64,000 nt of DNA from Amoebidium appalachense (GCA_963693365.1 CAVNZM010000009.1:2108001-2172000), one strand, 5' to 3'; positions 19,943-32,789 are shown, counted from the stretch's first letter. Numbers and translations: made by a program. The notes: generated from the letters alone by a model not told the origin.

Positions 19943-20614
19943 TAATGCATATATGTAAGTGCACTAGGTGATATTAATTGCTGCTTTGCCGGATATGCAC
20001 GGGCCAAAGTGTGAGCCAGCCAATCCTGCATGGCGATATATATGCTTGTATGCAGCATTCCATCCTCAAATATCTGTGACAGTCTTGTAGCAATGAAAGT
20101 CGCACACAGTGAATGTACACGTCACACGGCCTTGTTTTGGTTGTTTGGAAAGGATAGTATAGCTTTTCATTTTGTTTTTTGCTGTTGTTTTGCCGTAGGA
20201 TCACTCCAGGCAGGTTGTTTTGAAAAGATAAACTTTTTTTTCCACACACACACACAAGCGCCCACAAACACACACATAAGCACACAATTACACACTCACA
20301 TACGCATACCCACACAGTGGCACACACACGCCACACACACATACACCATTAAACATAGACAAACCACACCGTGGCACACGTGCACTCACACACCACAAAC
20401 AGGGAGTCCGACATGCACACATGACACATACATACACTTGCACACAAACATGTGCCACCCGCACAAAAACCGCGATACAGGTTTCACACACTCACACTTA
20501 CAAACAGGCTCTGCACACACCAAAAATGCTGCATAGGCGAATTTCAAAATGCAGCAATGCAGCACATATGAAACACAGTGGGCGGACGGGCGGTCGGGCA
20601 CCGTGAGGAAGCCG

Positions 20615-20687
20615 CCCCCCCCCCCCCCCCCCCCCCTCCCCCCCCCCTCCCCCCCCCCCCCCCCCCCCCCCCGGGGGTGGGGGGGGT
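20615..20687. repeat. C-tract abutting a G-tract
   Basis: C-rich run 20615-20672 (two T interruptions) passes directly into G5-T-G9 (20673-20687). Adjacent C and G runs on one strand can fold back on each other. Confidence 0.9.
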
Positions 20688-20688
20688 C

Positions 20689-20768
20689 AATTTAAGATTG
20701 TGCTGGGCTAGGGGTTCCAGAATTAAGATCCTAGCTCGCTAGGGTGAAAATCCACGTAATCTTAAATT
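20689..20768. repeat. Short inverted repeat
   Basis: AATTTAAGATT at 20689-20699 is mirrored as AATCTTAAATT at 20758-20768, with a small palindrome (CCTAGCTCGCTAGG) between the arms. It could be a remnant of a small fold-back element. Confidence 0.5.
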
Positions 20769-21095
20769 CGGCCTACCCTGTATCTGACATGTCAAGCACT
20801 CACAGTCCTGTTTGCCTTCAGCTATAAAGATATTAGAGGGTGCGACCTCAACACGTAGCTATAGATCACAGCCCCGTGGCCGTCACAACAGCATCTGGCC
20901 GTCACATTGGCCAGTCATTCATGAGCACACCGGTCACCCATGAGTTAAAGCAAGACAGGACGACATTGTCTTCACACTAATTTCAAGTGTTTGATTGTGG
21001 GACGAGGAAAAAACAAATACCCCTTGAGGCTCGACATTGCCAGTTATTTTCCCGCTGAGGCTGATTGAGCACTGAGTTGCATGTTATTCCGTCCA

Positions 21096-21134
<39 letters not shown>

Positions 21135-22088
21135 ACCCCCTCTCCCCCTCCCCCCCTCCCCTCTACCCTTCCCCTCCCCCTCCCCCCCCCCCCCCCCCCT
21201 CTCAGGGCCTTTTGCCCTCCCCTATCAAGCTCCCCCCTCTCCTCCTCCCCCCACCCCCCACAAAAAACAAAAAAAGAAAAAACCAAACCAAAAAAAAAAA
21301 CATCACCAGCATTTTACTGGGACAGGTTTTTACTGGTGGAGGTGAATTGGCTTGTTTTACGAGTTTCGGCATGCTTAGGGCAGCCAAAAACAACCAAACG
21401 GCTTTCTGTATTACAGCGTAACTCCCGGGGACAGAGGTGGGCTGGTGGGTGGGTGGGTGGAGGGGGAGAGGGGGGAGGGGGGGGGGGAGGGGGGTTTGGG
21501 GGGGAGGGGGGGGGGAGAGAGGGGGGGGGGGGCACCTTCAAAACAGGGGTGTAAAGAGCTCTGAGTTTTTGGCTAGGGAAGTACGTATGCATTCACTCCC
21601 AGTCGGGGCCTTCTCGAGCTTTTCGTCCCTACACTAATTTTTTGCTCATAAGTTGGACCACTTACTATACTGCAAGCGGGAAAATGCATCGTATGTATTC
21701 GATGTTGTTATTGCCGAATGATTCTCAGGTTCTAACGATTCAATTACACTCGCGCCAGCCACAAACTCAGTATGCCCTCGGTGTCTAAACACGGCTGCTG
21801 GCGTGCCAAAGAGTGGGCAAGTGAATGTATGCAGATGTGTTCATGCATGAACAGGTTCGTAGGGTGAATCTTGTATACGTACGGTACAAATTATGAGCAT
21901 GGCGGGCCCCTGTGTATGTATTAGTGTGTGACATATTGGTACGCAAACAGATAATTGGGGAGGTTGTTTTGTAATTACGTGTGCGGTGTGTGCATGCATG
22001 CCTGCGTGTGTGCGGGCATGCGGGCGTGCGGGTGGGCGTGCGTGCGGGCGTGCATGCGTGTGTGTGTGCGTGCGTGCGTGCGTGCGTG

Positions 22089-22144
22089 CGGGCGGGCGGG
22101 CGGGCGGGCGGGCGGGCGGGCGGGCGGGCGGGCGGGCGGGCGGG
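22089..22144. repeat. (CGGG)14 tetranucleotide repeat
   Basis: Fourteen CGGG units within a GCGT/GCGG-rich block (21980-22160). Each unit supplies a GGG run, so it has strong G-quadruplex potential. Confidence 0.95.
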
Positions 22145-22726
22145 CGTGCGTGCGTTTGCGTGGTGATGGCGGTGGGTGTTGTTTGGGTGGGGAGGGGGAG
22201 GCCGAGGGGGGGGGGGGGGGGAAGACAAAAATACACAATTCCCACGGCACTATACATGATATCCATACCAAGGCATAAATTCCATAATAATTCACAAGTA
22301 CTAGGACCAGTTGATAGATGTGCTTCATTCTAAATTTAATAGCCAACCCTGCCCCGGTGTCAAACTATCGATATGGATCTTACGTTCATATGCTACGTGT
22401 AAAATTATAACAGCAGCTGAATTCGCAACAATGGTCACCATACTCTTTTATCCTTTTCTTTCTTTTCGTTCTTTCTTTGATTTTCAAAGTTTCCCAAATG
22501 CTCTTTCTTTTTGGAAACTAAAACCCCAAATTTCTTTGTGTTCTTGCTGCTTCTCAAACAGCAACGTCGACTATAATTAATATATGCCTGGCAAGCTTGG
22601 TATGTAATTCAGTAGCTACTTATAGCCCTAGCTAAGACAGACCATCTAACCCGCCAAACAAGCTTTAAACTAATTTGATGCAAATACTAATCTAAAATAT
22701 CTGGTGAATGTAAAACTCTTATAAAC

Positions 22727-23185
22727 CTACGCAGAGGTTGTTGCTGGCGTCAGCACATTCATATGCCACTCGGGCCCAATGACCCACAGCATAGCGACAT
22801 AAAGCGTAAAGAACAACATCATCAGAAGGCCGGTCACAGGGGCCCAAATCTTGTCATAGAAAACGGGCAGAATATCATCCTCCGGATCGAACATATTCTG
22901 CAGGTAGTTACCTCGGCGCAAAAACTGGACAACCGCATACAAAGCCGCAAAATCCATAAACGTCACCACGATGGTTGCCTTTTCAACGACATTTGTACCG
23001 TGGAGGTGAATTAGTCCGATGGCAAACGCGGTGAACCACCCTGCAAAACGCACCCAGTGCATATATGTTCTCTCCACGCACAGAAACACTTTGTGGCCCG
23101 GATTTTTCTGCTTTCTGTTTGTGCGTTGGATGGCTGCGGCACCTGCCCAGCGAGAGGTAGATGTTGAGGTTGAGTAGTCGGCCAT
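22727..23185 (-). CDS. VTC1: VTC1-like DUF202 membrane protein (152 aa)
   Basis: Intronless frame on the - strand, ATG at 23183-23185 and stop at 22727-22729. After a short polar, Ser/Thr-rich N terminus it has the DUF202 signature: ERT at 38-40 followed by W-x-RF, then three hydrophobic helices (about 45-62, 70-90 and 113-136), with a basic QFLRR motif at 87-91 after helix 2 and an acidic loop (FDPEDD) before helix 3. This layout matches yeast Vtc1, the small subunit of the vacuolar transporter chaperone that makes polyphosphate and moves it across the vacuole/acidocalcisome membrane. It has no SPX or polymerase domain, so it would need a Vtc4-like partner encoded elsewhere. The assignment is from motif and topology, not from a database search. 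Confidence 0.8.
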   Translation of the reverse strand: MADYSTSTSTSRWAGAAAIQRTNRKQKNPGHKVFLCVERTYMHWVRFAGWFTAFAIGLIHLHGTNVVEKATIVVTFMDFAALYAVVQFLRRGNYLQNMFDPEDDILPVFYDKIWAPVTGLLMMLFFTLYVAMLWVIGPEWHMNVLTPATTSA

Positions 23186-23623
23186 TTTCGTTCGAAATGG
23201 TTGTTGTTGATTATTGGCAATATAGTGTTGGGTGAATGTGCTGCGTGTTAGTGTGTGGTGAAAGAAATGATTACACTTTGGATAGAATGGAGGTGTTGCC
23301 GCCGGCTAGTAATTGTATATAGTTGGGATGCTGCAGACGGGGTGTGCACGTGCACGTTTATGTTTCACCAGATTCGTTGGTAGTAGGTGTATGAACTATA
23401 AATAATAGGGGTGCCTGATAGAAAGCAAGCATCTAGTTACGGCCTAGTATGCTATATGCATGGTTGCTGGATACTTTTGAATTGTGTTCTTTTTTTTTGG
23501 CGCCTGCACTATGGAAATGCACTATGCCACCTGCCAGTCGGCCAAGTAATCCTGCAACTGAAACAACATCCAAGGGCTTGCAGCGGCTTATACATATGCG
23601 GACGACGATGACTGAAAGATCTA

Positions 23624-23788
23624 TCCAATCAGCGACTAAGTGATTTTTGGCTATCTAGATCCCGTTACTTTTAGCCAATAGAACGTGCGCTAGATCTTTT
23701 TTAAAGCCAATCAATTCTTACTGTTGAAAATCTATCTTTCTATTGGTTCACACGTTCGCCCCAAATCTATCTACATAGTTTTCATTGG
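23624..23788 (-). promoter_or_regulatory. Cluster of five CCAAT/ATTGG motifs upstream of the VTC1-like gene
   Basis: CCAATC at 23624, CCAATA at 23674, CCAATC at 23706, ATTGG at 23742 and ATTGG at 23783, intermixed with ATCTATC words. The cluster lies 440-600 bp before the - strand ATG at 23185. It may be a promoter or enhancer bound by an NF-Y-like factor. Regulatory activity is inferred. Confidence 0.35.
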
Positions 23789-24059
23789 TGGATACCCTGG
23801 CGGCTCGTTCGCGGTGCGCTATTGCGAAATCTGGCGCTGCCACAGCCACGCGCGCAGACATGCGCGTACAATACACGTGAAGACACGCATAATGGATTTG
23901 TGTGGCTTAAAAGTCACTGGTTGCACATAGTGGAAGGCATGTACTTGCAGCCGTTTCGTCTGCAGCTACAATACTTACCGACTCACGTCTGTGTAGTTGG
24001 TAGATAATAGGTTCTTGTTGGCACCCACCCAATCATTTGCATACATAATAAGCTGCAAA

Positions 24060-24090
<31 letters not shown>

Positions 24091-24801
24091 ACCCCCCCCC
24101 ACACACACACAAAAAAACAAAAAAAAACAAAAAAAAAAAAAAACGGTCCCCTCCCTACTTACCATATATGCATGGCTTACGTACGATACAGTCAAAGAAT
24201 GAAAAGCACGTTGTTTTGGATCCTACCCCGTACCCCAAAGTAGAAGTGCTGTGAAAGTACGCTTCACATGTACATACCGTGGGCTGCAACAGTCTGGTCC
24301 GCAACCATGGATTCGTGGTACGCCCTCTAATTGAATAAAATATTTATGAGAAGAATCAGAGACCTATGTGGAACACATTGGCACACTAGCTAAATTCAGG
24401 CTATGCTCCCGGTGTACCAGCAAAAATCATACCGATGTTTTTGCCCTTGGTTGTAATAATTATCTGCATGTATAATAGGGGGCGCTTGAAGCAATCCCAA
24501 CCAACTAAGACGGCCTGGACAACAAGACTGTTACTAATAAATTGGTCATGATCAAAACAAAGCATCAATAGGGTAGCATTCTTACTATGGTACCAAATGT
24601 CTCCGTAAAACATTTCCGGATTCAAAGTGTGTCACAGTGTGTGTGTGTATGTGTGTGTGTGTGTGCGTGTGTGTGTGCGTGTGCGTGCGTGCGTGCGTGT
24701 GTGTGTGCGTGCGTGTGTGTGTGCGTGCGTGTGTGTGCGTGTTTGTGTGTGTGTGTGTGTGTATGCGTGTGTGTGTGTGTGCGTGTCTGTTGTGTGTGTG
24801 T

Positions 24802-24861
<60 letters not shown>

Positions 24862-25323
24862 ATGTGTGTGTGTGTGTGTGCTTGTGTGTGTGTACGTGTG
24901 TGGACGTGTGCGTGTGTGTGTGTGCGCGTGTGTGTCTGTGTTAACGGCCTACTGTGTGTGCATGTGTTTTTCATGTGTCACAAGCTGTCGCATTCTTCCC
25001 CTCTCTGTGCGTGTACATTTGTGTGTTACTTTAAACACGGCGTGTGCATTTGCAGGGGGGGGGGGGGGGGGGGGAGAACAGGGAGTTTGGGGGGAGAGGG
25101 GGGTGGTCTCGGAGGGGGTGGTGGTGGGGTGGGGGTGGGGGGGGGGAGGGGGGGAGGGGGGGGGATTGAGCAACGGGAACAGGGCACGAATGAAAATGGT
25201 GAGCCGTATTCGGAGATGCAGATATAAGGGGAAAGCCTGAGTCCCCCACTATGTACTCTTCTTCCCATGACCTGAGTACGTACGCGAGGGCCCAACCACG
25301 CGAGCTTCATAAACTCGCTTTTA

Positions 25324-25437
25324 GCATGAATATTATGCAAAAAGCTTAATTATTATGCAAAAAGCTTTAATTATTATGCTTTTGCTTAATTATTAAGCTC
25401 GAGCATAATTATTATGCCAAGAGCTTAATTATTAAGC
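25324..25437. repeat. Array of six AT-rich palindromes with 20 bp period
   Basis: Six 15-16 bp units of the form GCWTAATTATTAWGC start at 25324, 25344, 25364, 25384, 25403 and 25423. Two are near-perfect palindromes GCTTAATTATTAAGC and one is GCATAATTATTATGC. Spacers are 4-5 bp (AAAAA, TTTT, TCGA, CAAGA). Each unit holds TAATTA-type homeodomain-like cores. Confidence 0.85.
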
Positions 25438-25999
25438 AAAAGCATGACGTGCGCGCCCACGCGCCAGCATGCGTGCACTATGATATGTTGGTGGGTGTGC
25501 GGTGAATTTTTTTCTTTTTGATAAGTAATTTTTGCAGCGCCCGACTAACTCCCATACATGCCCATTCATCGTAAGAATAACGGGCTTTTATTTAAATAGT
25601 CATTTCATTGGATCTTTAGGAATAGTTTTCACCTGCGATCGCAAAGCACGGAACCTGCTTGGTTAGCAATGGGGAACGAATTAACAAATGACATTTGGGG
25701 GTTCTTACTACTAGAATATTCAGATATGTCATTACTTTTGATCCCCTGGTTAGAAGTGGGCTGGTTTTGGGTGCGTGAGTGAGGGCATGGGGGGGGGGGG
25801 GAGGGATAGGGGAGAAGGGGAAGGGCGAGGGGGGGAGGGGGGGGGGGGGGCGGAGAGGGGGGGAGGGGAGAGCGGAAGGGGGGAGTGGAGGGAGGATCTG
25901 AAGGGATCAATTTGAGGTTTACATGTAGGTTCGCGGAAACATAGTTTCGCTTACTCTTTTTATGTCGTGAAAAATCGCTGCAGCATATGGGGGAAGTTG

Positions 26000-26042
<43 letters not shown>

Positions 26043-26256
26043 GGGGAGGGGGGGGAGAAGGGGGGGGGGGGGGGGGGAGGGAAGGTAGGTGGAGTGTTGT
26101 GGGGAGTAGTGGCGCGGGGGGGAGGGGGGAGGGGGAGGGGAGGGCGGATTAAAGAAGACAACCTGAAGAGAAGGGGGGATCGGATAGGTGCCTGTGGGGA
26201 ACATAAGGCCGGGGAGAGATATTGAGTGATAGAGAAGAACGGGTGGGTGGGTGGGT

Positions 26257-26296
<40 letters not shown>

Positions 26297-26756
26297 GGTA
26301 AGCAGGGAGAAACTTAAGGGGAGGGGGGAGGGGGGGGGGGGAGGGGGGAGGGGGGGGGGGAGCGGGGGGGGGGGGGGATGAAGGAGGAACGGGTGGCCTT
26401 GTGTTTGTTATTAATGTTCAGTGGCTCGGTTCTGTCTTCATTAACACCAATGGTATTATACACTCAACACACCCCCCATGTGCATACACAATCACACGGT
26501 TGTGCCCAGTTGGATGTTGGTCATAGTGCATTCAGCCTGCAAAATTCTGCGCTCCTGCGACATTTTGTTTCCCCCTTCTCCCCTCCCCCCCCCCCCTTTT
26601 CGAATTCCGATCCGTGATACCGGTTTTTTCCTCAGTATTCCTGTGTGTGCATAAAGTGCCGCCCGTCTAGACTAAGTGTGTGGCCTTGCTGGAAAACACG
26701 GTAAGACATACATCACACACGATGTGAAGTGCTCTCAAACAGAGCGCAAATAGTTA

Positions 26757-26825
26757 GGGGTTTACACTGTTTACTCGAGGCAAAGAGAGACCAGTCTCAG
26801 GTATGGGGGGTTTTTGCTCGGAATA
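26757..26825 (+). repeat. Dispersed 69 bp repeat, copy A
   Basis: From GGGGTTTAC to CTCGGAATA, nearly identical to 40218-40286 in the same orientation. It contains TTTACTCGAGGCAAAGAG and GACCAGTCTCAGGTATGG. No terminal features identify a transposon class. Confidence 0.85.
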
Positions 26826-27741
26826 TCCCCTCAGCGGTATATCATGATCAGGTACATAGATACCGGGTGAAGCTTATATATCAGGGTTTACTATGTTTAG
26901 AAAGCACAATATAAACTAAGAAGACGAATACGCACAAATAGTTAGGAGATCGTGTAAATGTGACTGTGGTATTAAGTATGCAGTTGCGTAAATCATATGG
27001 AACATCCGTTATAGGATTCTGTTACATTCACCCATCGACTCTCCTCTCCGAACACCACCATCGACAAACTTACCACCCACCCACCCACACACCCATTCAT
27101 TACCTACCCACCTACTCACCCACAGCCACCACTGCCACCCACCCGGGGGCAGGTATGTAGAGCAAAGACATAAATTCTTCTATGATTTGAATCCACTAAT
27201 CAGGATCGGTGGTCTGTAATGTGTAAACCTGATGTTGGAGTCGACAAGGATTCAACAAAAAATGCCCAAGGTTGAGACCTTCGTCTGTATGCACACATAT
27301 GAGCACGGTGGAGAGGGGGGGGGGAGGGGATAGGGAGGAGGGGTGGGGGAGGAGGGGGGAGGGGGGGGGGGGGGGAGGGAGGGAGGGAGGGAGGGGAGAA
27401 GGGGAGGGGGGGAGGGGGGAGGAAAGGACTGTAACACATAATCCGTGGACATCACGGTGTTTGCGCCCATAGCGCTTGCGTGCTTTATTTGGTAAAGTTC
27501 TATGATAAATCGTGAGTACACAAGGCTAGTATTCACAGTATTTGCTGAGTCTATTCCCAATTACACGTGTGGATCGTGTACCTTAGAGGCACTTTATCCT
27601 TCACAGTTTATGCTTGTATGACTACGGCAGGACAGAAAGACAGAAGGGTGATGACATTTCTTTTCTAGCTCTTCCTTTCCTCCCCGCCCCCTCCCCCTCC
27701 CCCCCTGCCGCCCTCTTTTCCCCTTCCCCCAACACACGCGT

Positions 27742-27846
<105 letters not shown>

Positions 27847-28023
27847 CGCGCGTGCGCCGATCAATGTGTACATCCGTAAGGGCTCCCCTCCTCCCCCCGC
27901 TCCCCCCCCCCCCCCCCCCGCCCGCTCCCCCCCCCCTTCTCACCCCCCCCCCCTCTCCTTCCCCCCGCCTCCCCCCCCCCTCCCCCCCCCTTCCCCCTCC
28001 GAATCCCCCTTCCCCTTTACTTA

Positions 28024-28156
28024 GTGGGAGTCCTTCCCTTTGTCACGTTTGGTGCGATCTGTATGCCAGCAATAGCACTAACACTATTGGGGTTAAACGT
28101 TGTCAGTGGCTCAGAACAATCCGCTGGTGTGGACGGGACCGGGCCAAATCATCGAG
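28024..28156 (+). other. Exon-like open segment of unknown status
   Basis: A C-rich tract ending TTTACTTAG precedes an open frame of about 44 codons (including [10 protein letters not shown] and RCQWLRTIRWCGRDR), followed by a plausible donor GAG/GTATTA. No partner exon was found, so it may be chance. Confidence 0.2.
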
Positions 28157-28639
28157 GTATTAGCAAAAAAAAACTCTAGATGGAGCGGTTACATAAATTC
28201 TGCACAATAGAGTTTGTTACTTTTTTTTTTCGGAGACCGACCCGGGGTTTTCAGACATCATGAGCCACGGTGATAAATTTGCACCCATAGCAGGAGAAGC
28301 CCGTGTGCGGGAGAGGGGAGTTTTTTTTTCAAAACTTTCGGGGGGGGGGGGGGGGGGGGGGGTTGTTATGATTTTGATGCACGTGTTGTCTACCCTGCCT
28401 TTGGGTGTACATCGGCCCTACTAGACTCTGAGTTGAGGGAAGGAGGGGGGGGAAGGGGGGGGGGGGGGGGGGAGGGACGATGGGTTGCGGGAGGGGAAGG
28501 GGGGGAGGGGGGAGGGAAGAGGGAGAAAGAGGGAGGGAGGGTAAGATTTAAGAAGTGCTGAATTGAATGTGGTATTCAGACCAGCTTTTGTGCAGGAACT
28601 GACCACAGGACCACAATATCCTATTTGTACCTTCCACTT

Positions 28640-28672
<33 letters not shown>

Positions 28673-29007
28673 TTCCCCCTCTCCCCCCCCCCCCCCCCCC
28701 CCCCTCCCGGGACCCAGGTGCAACAACAACCACAACAACAACAATTCACACCACCATCAAAACTACCACGGACCACCCTCATCTACCGTTATTATATCCG
28801 AATGCAGAGCAAGATAAGCTACCTGTTTCGGTTGGCTTGGTTTTTTCGTGCAATCTTAGTAGCCGGAAGTACTATAATCTCACATTCTTCCTCACATCAC
28901 CCTGCCTTTGACTCTCCCCCCTTTTCCCCCCCCCTCCCCACCACCACACACACACACACAGAGAGAGAGAGAGAAAGGGGGGGGGGGGGGGGGGGGGGAG
29001 AGAGAGA

Positions 29008-29130
<123 letters not shown>

Positions 29131-29234
29131 GTTATGTGTCCCTCGATCATTGGATTCCAAAACGTACTACGAGTACCAAAACATTTAGCTCCCCAACCCC
29201 CTTCCATCCAAAACCTCAACCTACCGTGACAAGG

Positions 29235-29267
<33 letters not shown>

Positions 29268-29280
29268 AAAAAAAAAATCT

Positions 29281-29313
<33 letters not shown>

Positions 29314-29391
29314 AGAAAGCCCATCTCCGCGGAATGGCGGAAAGATACAACCCCCTTCCCCGGCTCCTTCCATCCCTCCCCCTAACACACA

Positions 29392-29475
<84 letters not shown>

Positions 29476-29721
29476 AGGGGTTGTCCTTTTTAGACTGTGC
29501 ACCAGCATCCCTCCTTCTCCCCTCGTTCCCCCCTCCCCCTCCCCCCTCCCTTCCCCCCCCCATCCCCTCCCCCCTCCCCCTCCCCCTCGCCTCCCATTGA
29601 ATATTTGGAGTAGGTAGGGAAACCATATCTCACTATCTCATAGATCTACGAGCAGGGATATTATGAGCCTATCACCTTCAGATTGGCTTTTATGTACCTT
29701 TCTGGTGGCTGGTCTGTCCCC

Positions 29722-29752
<31 letters not shown>

Positions 29753-29826
29753 CTCGAAAAAAAAACAAAAAAAAAAACCGGCATCCTCCTTTTATTTGTG
29801 TTGTTTTTTTTTGTTTTGTTTTTTTG

Positions 29827-29857
<31 letters not shown>

Positions 29858-30415
29858 GCCTAACATGAAAAATGCAAACTATCTGTCATGCCCCATCATA
29901 TTGACGAGGACCCGTTAACAGCCCTGCATGGTGAAAGGAGGAGGGGTGGAGGGGGGTAGGGGGGGTCCCCCGGACATGTATGTGGGGGTTGGAGGGGAGG
30001 GAAGGGTTGGCAGAGGGGGGAGGGGGAGGGGGGGTATGGCCAACTGGCTAGGCGAAGGCAAAGCCGGAGAGGGGGGAAAACGGGGGGAAGGGGGGGGGGG
30101 GGGCTAAGCAGGTCCTGCGGATGTCAGGTTTTTTTCGCACCCCTTTTCGGTTCTCCCGAGCTCCTCTCTAACACCACGACGTGCCATCGATCACCGGGGC
30201 CGAGATACCTTTATACCTTCACTAGGCCTAAGGACCACGGGAAGACAAAGGGAAATAGATATTTTGGTAACCTTGGATCACTGGCGAAAATAGCATGTGC
30301 AATTACACTCCCCGCCTCGTCCCCCTCCCCCCTTTCACTCGCCCGCACGCATGCACGTGCACACGCGCAAACTCAAAGGCTCAGAGATAACCACACACAC
30401 GCACACACATACACA

Positions 30416-30474
<59 letters not shown>

Positions 30475-30533
30475 ATGCTCCCCTGTCCCCATATGCATCC
30501 CCCCCCCCCCCCCCCCCCCACCGGATCCCCCCC

Positions 30534-30564
<31 letters not shown>

Positions 30565-31269
30565 ACACACACTCACTCACTCACACTCACACATGTACAC
30601 ACACACACACACACATATGCATCTATACATATACACACAGACACAGACACACACAGACACAGACACACACACACACACGCACACACACACGCACGCACAC
30701 ACGTACACACACATATTGTGTATATATACACCCCGCGTAGCACACACCTACGGTACACACAAGCACAAGCGTATTCGCGTGTACGTGAGTGCATACGTTT
30801 TCAAATTTTGTGTTCTTTGGTTCCTTTTGCTGTCTCACTGCCCGCTAGCGCTGTACATGTACATGTGTGTGGAGGGCGTGCCCTCCCTCCCGGCCGGCAT
30901 GATGTTTGTGGTGTTTTGTCATTGTTGATCATGGGTGGTGGGTGTCCGGGGACAGCGGCGGGCGGGCCGGTGGTTGGGGGGGGGGGGGGGGGGGGGGGGA
31001 GGGGGGGGGGGGGGGGGGGAGAGGGGGGGGGGAGAGGGGGGGGGGGGGAGGAGGGGGGGGGGGGGGGGGGGGGAGAGGGGGGGGGAGGGGGGGGGGGGGG
31101 GGAGGGGGGGGGCAACTGAGTGTGGACTGGCGGCAGTGGCAGTGGACTCGTGGAGGCTTTCCGATTGGTGATTGTAATAACTTTATATGGCTAACATAAG
31201 AACCTTAGTAACTCAACACGCTCCACAAAGTTGATTGGTGGATCTCAAATTCCTTTATGTAAACAAAAC

Positions 31270-31392
31270 ATGCCACAGATGGCCCTGCGGGCCGCGGCCC
31301 CGGCGCCGCAGCAGCTGGCGCCAGCCCGGAGGGGCGAGGGCCCAAATCCCGTGACCCTGGACGCATATCGACACAAATTCAATGTGAAATAA
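31270..31392 (+). CDS. Possible 40-codon small ORF in a GC-rich islet
   Basis: ATG at 31270 to TAA at 31390-31392. The local sequence 31271-31350 is strongly GC- and CpG-rich, unlike its AT-rich flanks. The product begins MPQMALRAAAPAPQQ and ends TLDAYRHKFNVK, Ala/Pro-rich then mixed. No homology is known to me. It may be a genuine micro-protein, a first exon, or chance within a CpG islet. Confidence 0.2.
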   Translation: MPQMALRAAAPAPQQLAPARRGEGPNPVTLDAYRHKFNVK

Positions 31393-31606
31393 GCCTATTT
31401 GTTCCCAAACTACCACATATGGATGTATATTGATGTACGTACTAATTATAATAGAGTATTTCGAATTGCGTTTGGCCTGTATCTACTAATGATACTCACT
31501 ATTTACTGGACCACGTATTACAGCTATCTTATCCAATGCGGCAAGCTTGGCTGCAATTCTCAAACTTCGGGCTGCTCTATGTACCAACAGTACTCCCCCC
31601 TCCCCT

Positions 31607-31637
<31 letters not shown>

Positions 31638-31815
31638 CGGCCCCGCCCCTCATCTCTCCGCCTCCTCCCCCCCCCCCCCCCTCCCCCCCCCCTAAAGCCC
31701 CCCTCCCTCCCCTCGAGCTCGCGGGGCCAACTTCTCTCCGTATGCAGACTCCCTCATCCACCCCCGAGCTGATATCTTTCCCCTCAGATTCCCTTGTACA
31801 TCTATCGTCCTCTTA

Positions 31816-32005
<190 letters not shown>

Positions 32006-32788
32006 CCCCCTCCCTCCCCCCCTCCCCCCCCCCCCCCCCTCCCCCTCCCCACGCCTGGCAGGTACCCCTCAGCAGACAATTCCGTTTTCTTCGCTCCCCA
32101 AGTTATAAAAGTTCGTGTTAACCGATCAGATTCACGGTACCGTGCCCTTAAGAGGAGGGTGGGGGGGGGGGGGGGGGGATGGGAGGGGAGGGGGGTGTGG
32201 GGGGGATGCTTGTTATTATTGTGCCTTTTCTTTAAATCTTTATGGATCTCTTTCAGCCACACTATTTATTTCGTAGTACTTCAGTGTAGATATGCCAATT
32301 ATTGCTATCATTACTATTACTATGTGCATCACGGTAGTGATTACGAGTTGTTATGCAAGTTATTATTATTTTTATTATAGAGTCTTCAGGGGAAAAGGGG
32401 GGGGGGGGGGGGGGGGAGGGGGGGGGGAAGGAGGAGAAATGATTATCATGAGCATGATGTGCAAGACCGTCGGTGCACGTGGAGTGTAGCCTGAAAAGAA
32501 GGCAATGGTATCATAAAAGGGGTCAGGGAATGAAGAACACCCTAGAAATAGCTATAGGTGAGCCTGAGAGAATACGGTGTGCCATGTTAGTGTGTGTGTG
32601 TGGTTGTGGTGGGGGTATGACAAAGAAGGGGACGGGGCTGGAGGGAGGGGGAGAGTAAGGGCAGGCGGGGAGGTAGGGGGAACAATGAAGCTGGCAAGGG
32701 GCCCCGGGGAGGGGGGAGCAAAGAGGGGGGGGGGGGAGGGAGGGGGGGGAAATATGAGAGAGAGAGAGGGGGGGGGGGGGGGGGGGGG

Positions 32789-32789
<1 letters not shown>

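Larger units (their letters stand above)
16757..22726. other. Gene-poor block with alternating G/GT and C/CA tracts
   Basis: No coding exon was recognised. Unique stretches are 16757-17130, 17620-18060, 18700-18990, 19980-20230, 20690-21080, 21550-21960 and 22220-22726. Between them lie G tracts (17171-17210, 18090-18310, 19730-19940), C tracts (17370-17400, 18450-18540, 20615-20672, 21100-21200), (GT)n at 19040-19180 and CA at 19350-19500. A 30 bp tandem duplication (CATGTACACATAGAATCAA twice) is at 18745-18790. Confidence 0.75.

Noticed and set aside
22311-22580. 89-codon open frame on +
   Set aside because: AT-rich, Phe/Ser-rich run with no domain; lies in the 3' flank of the VTC1-like gene.
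25324-25437. CRISPR-like array interpretation of the palindrome units
   Set aside because: Spacers are only 4-5 bp and the context is eukaryotic, so it is a palindrome array, not CRISPR.
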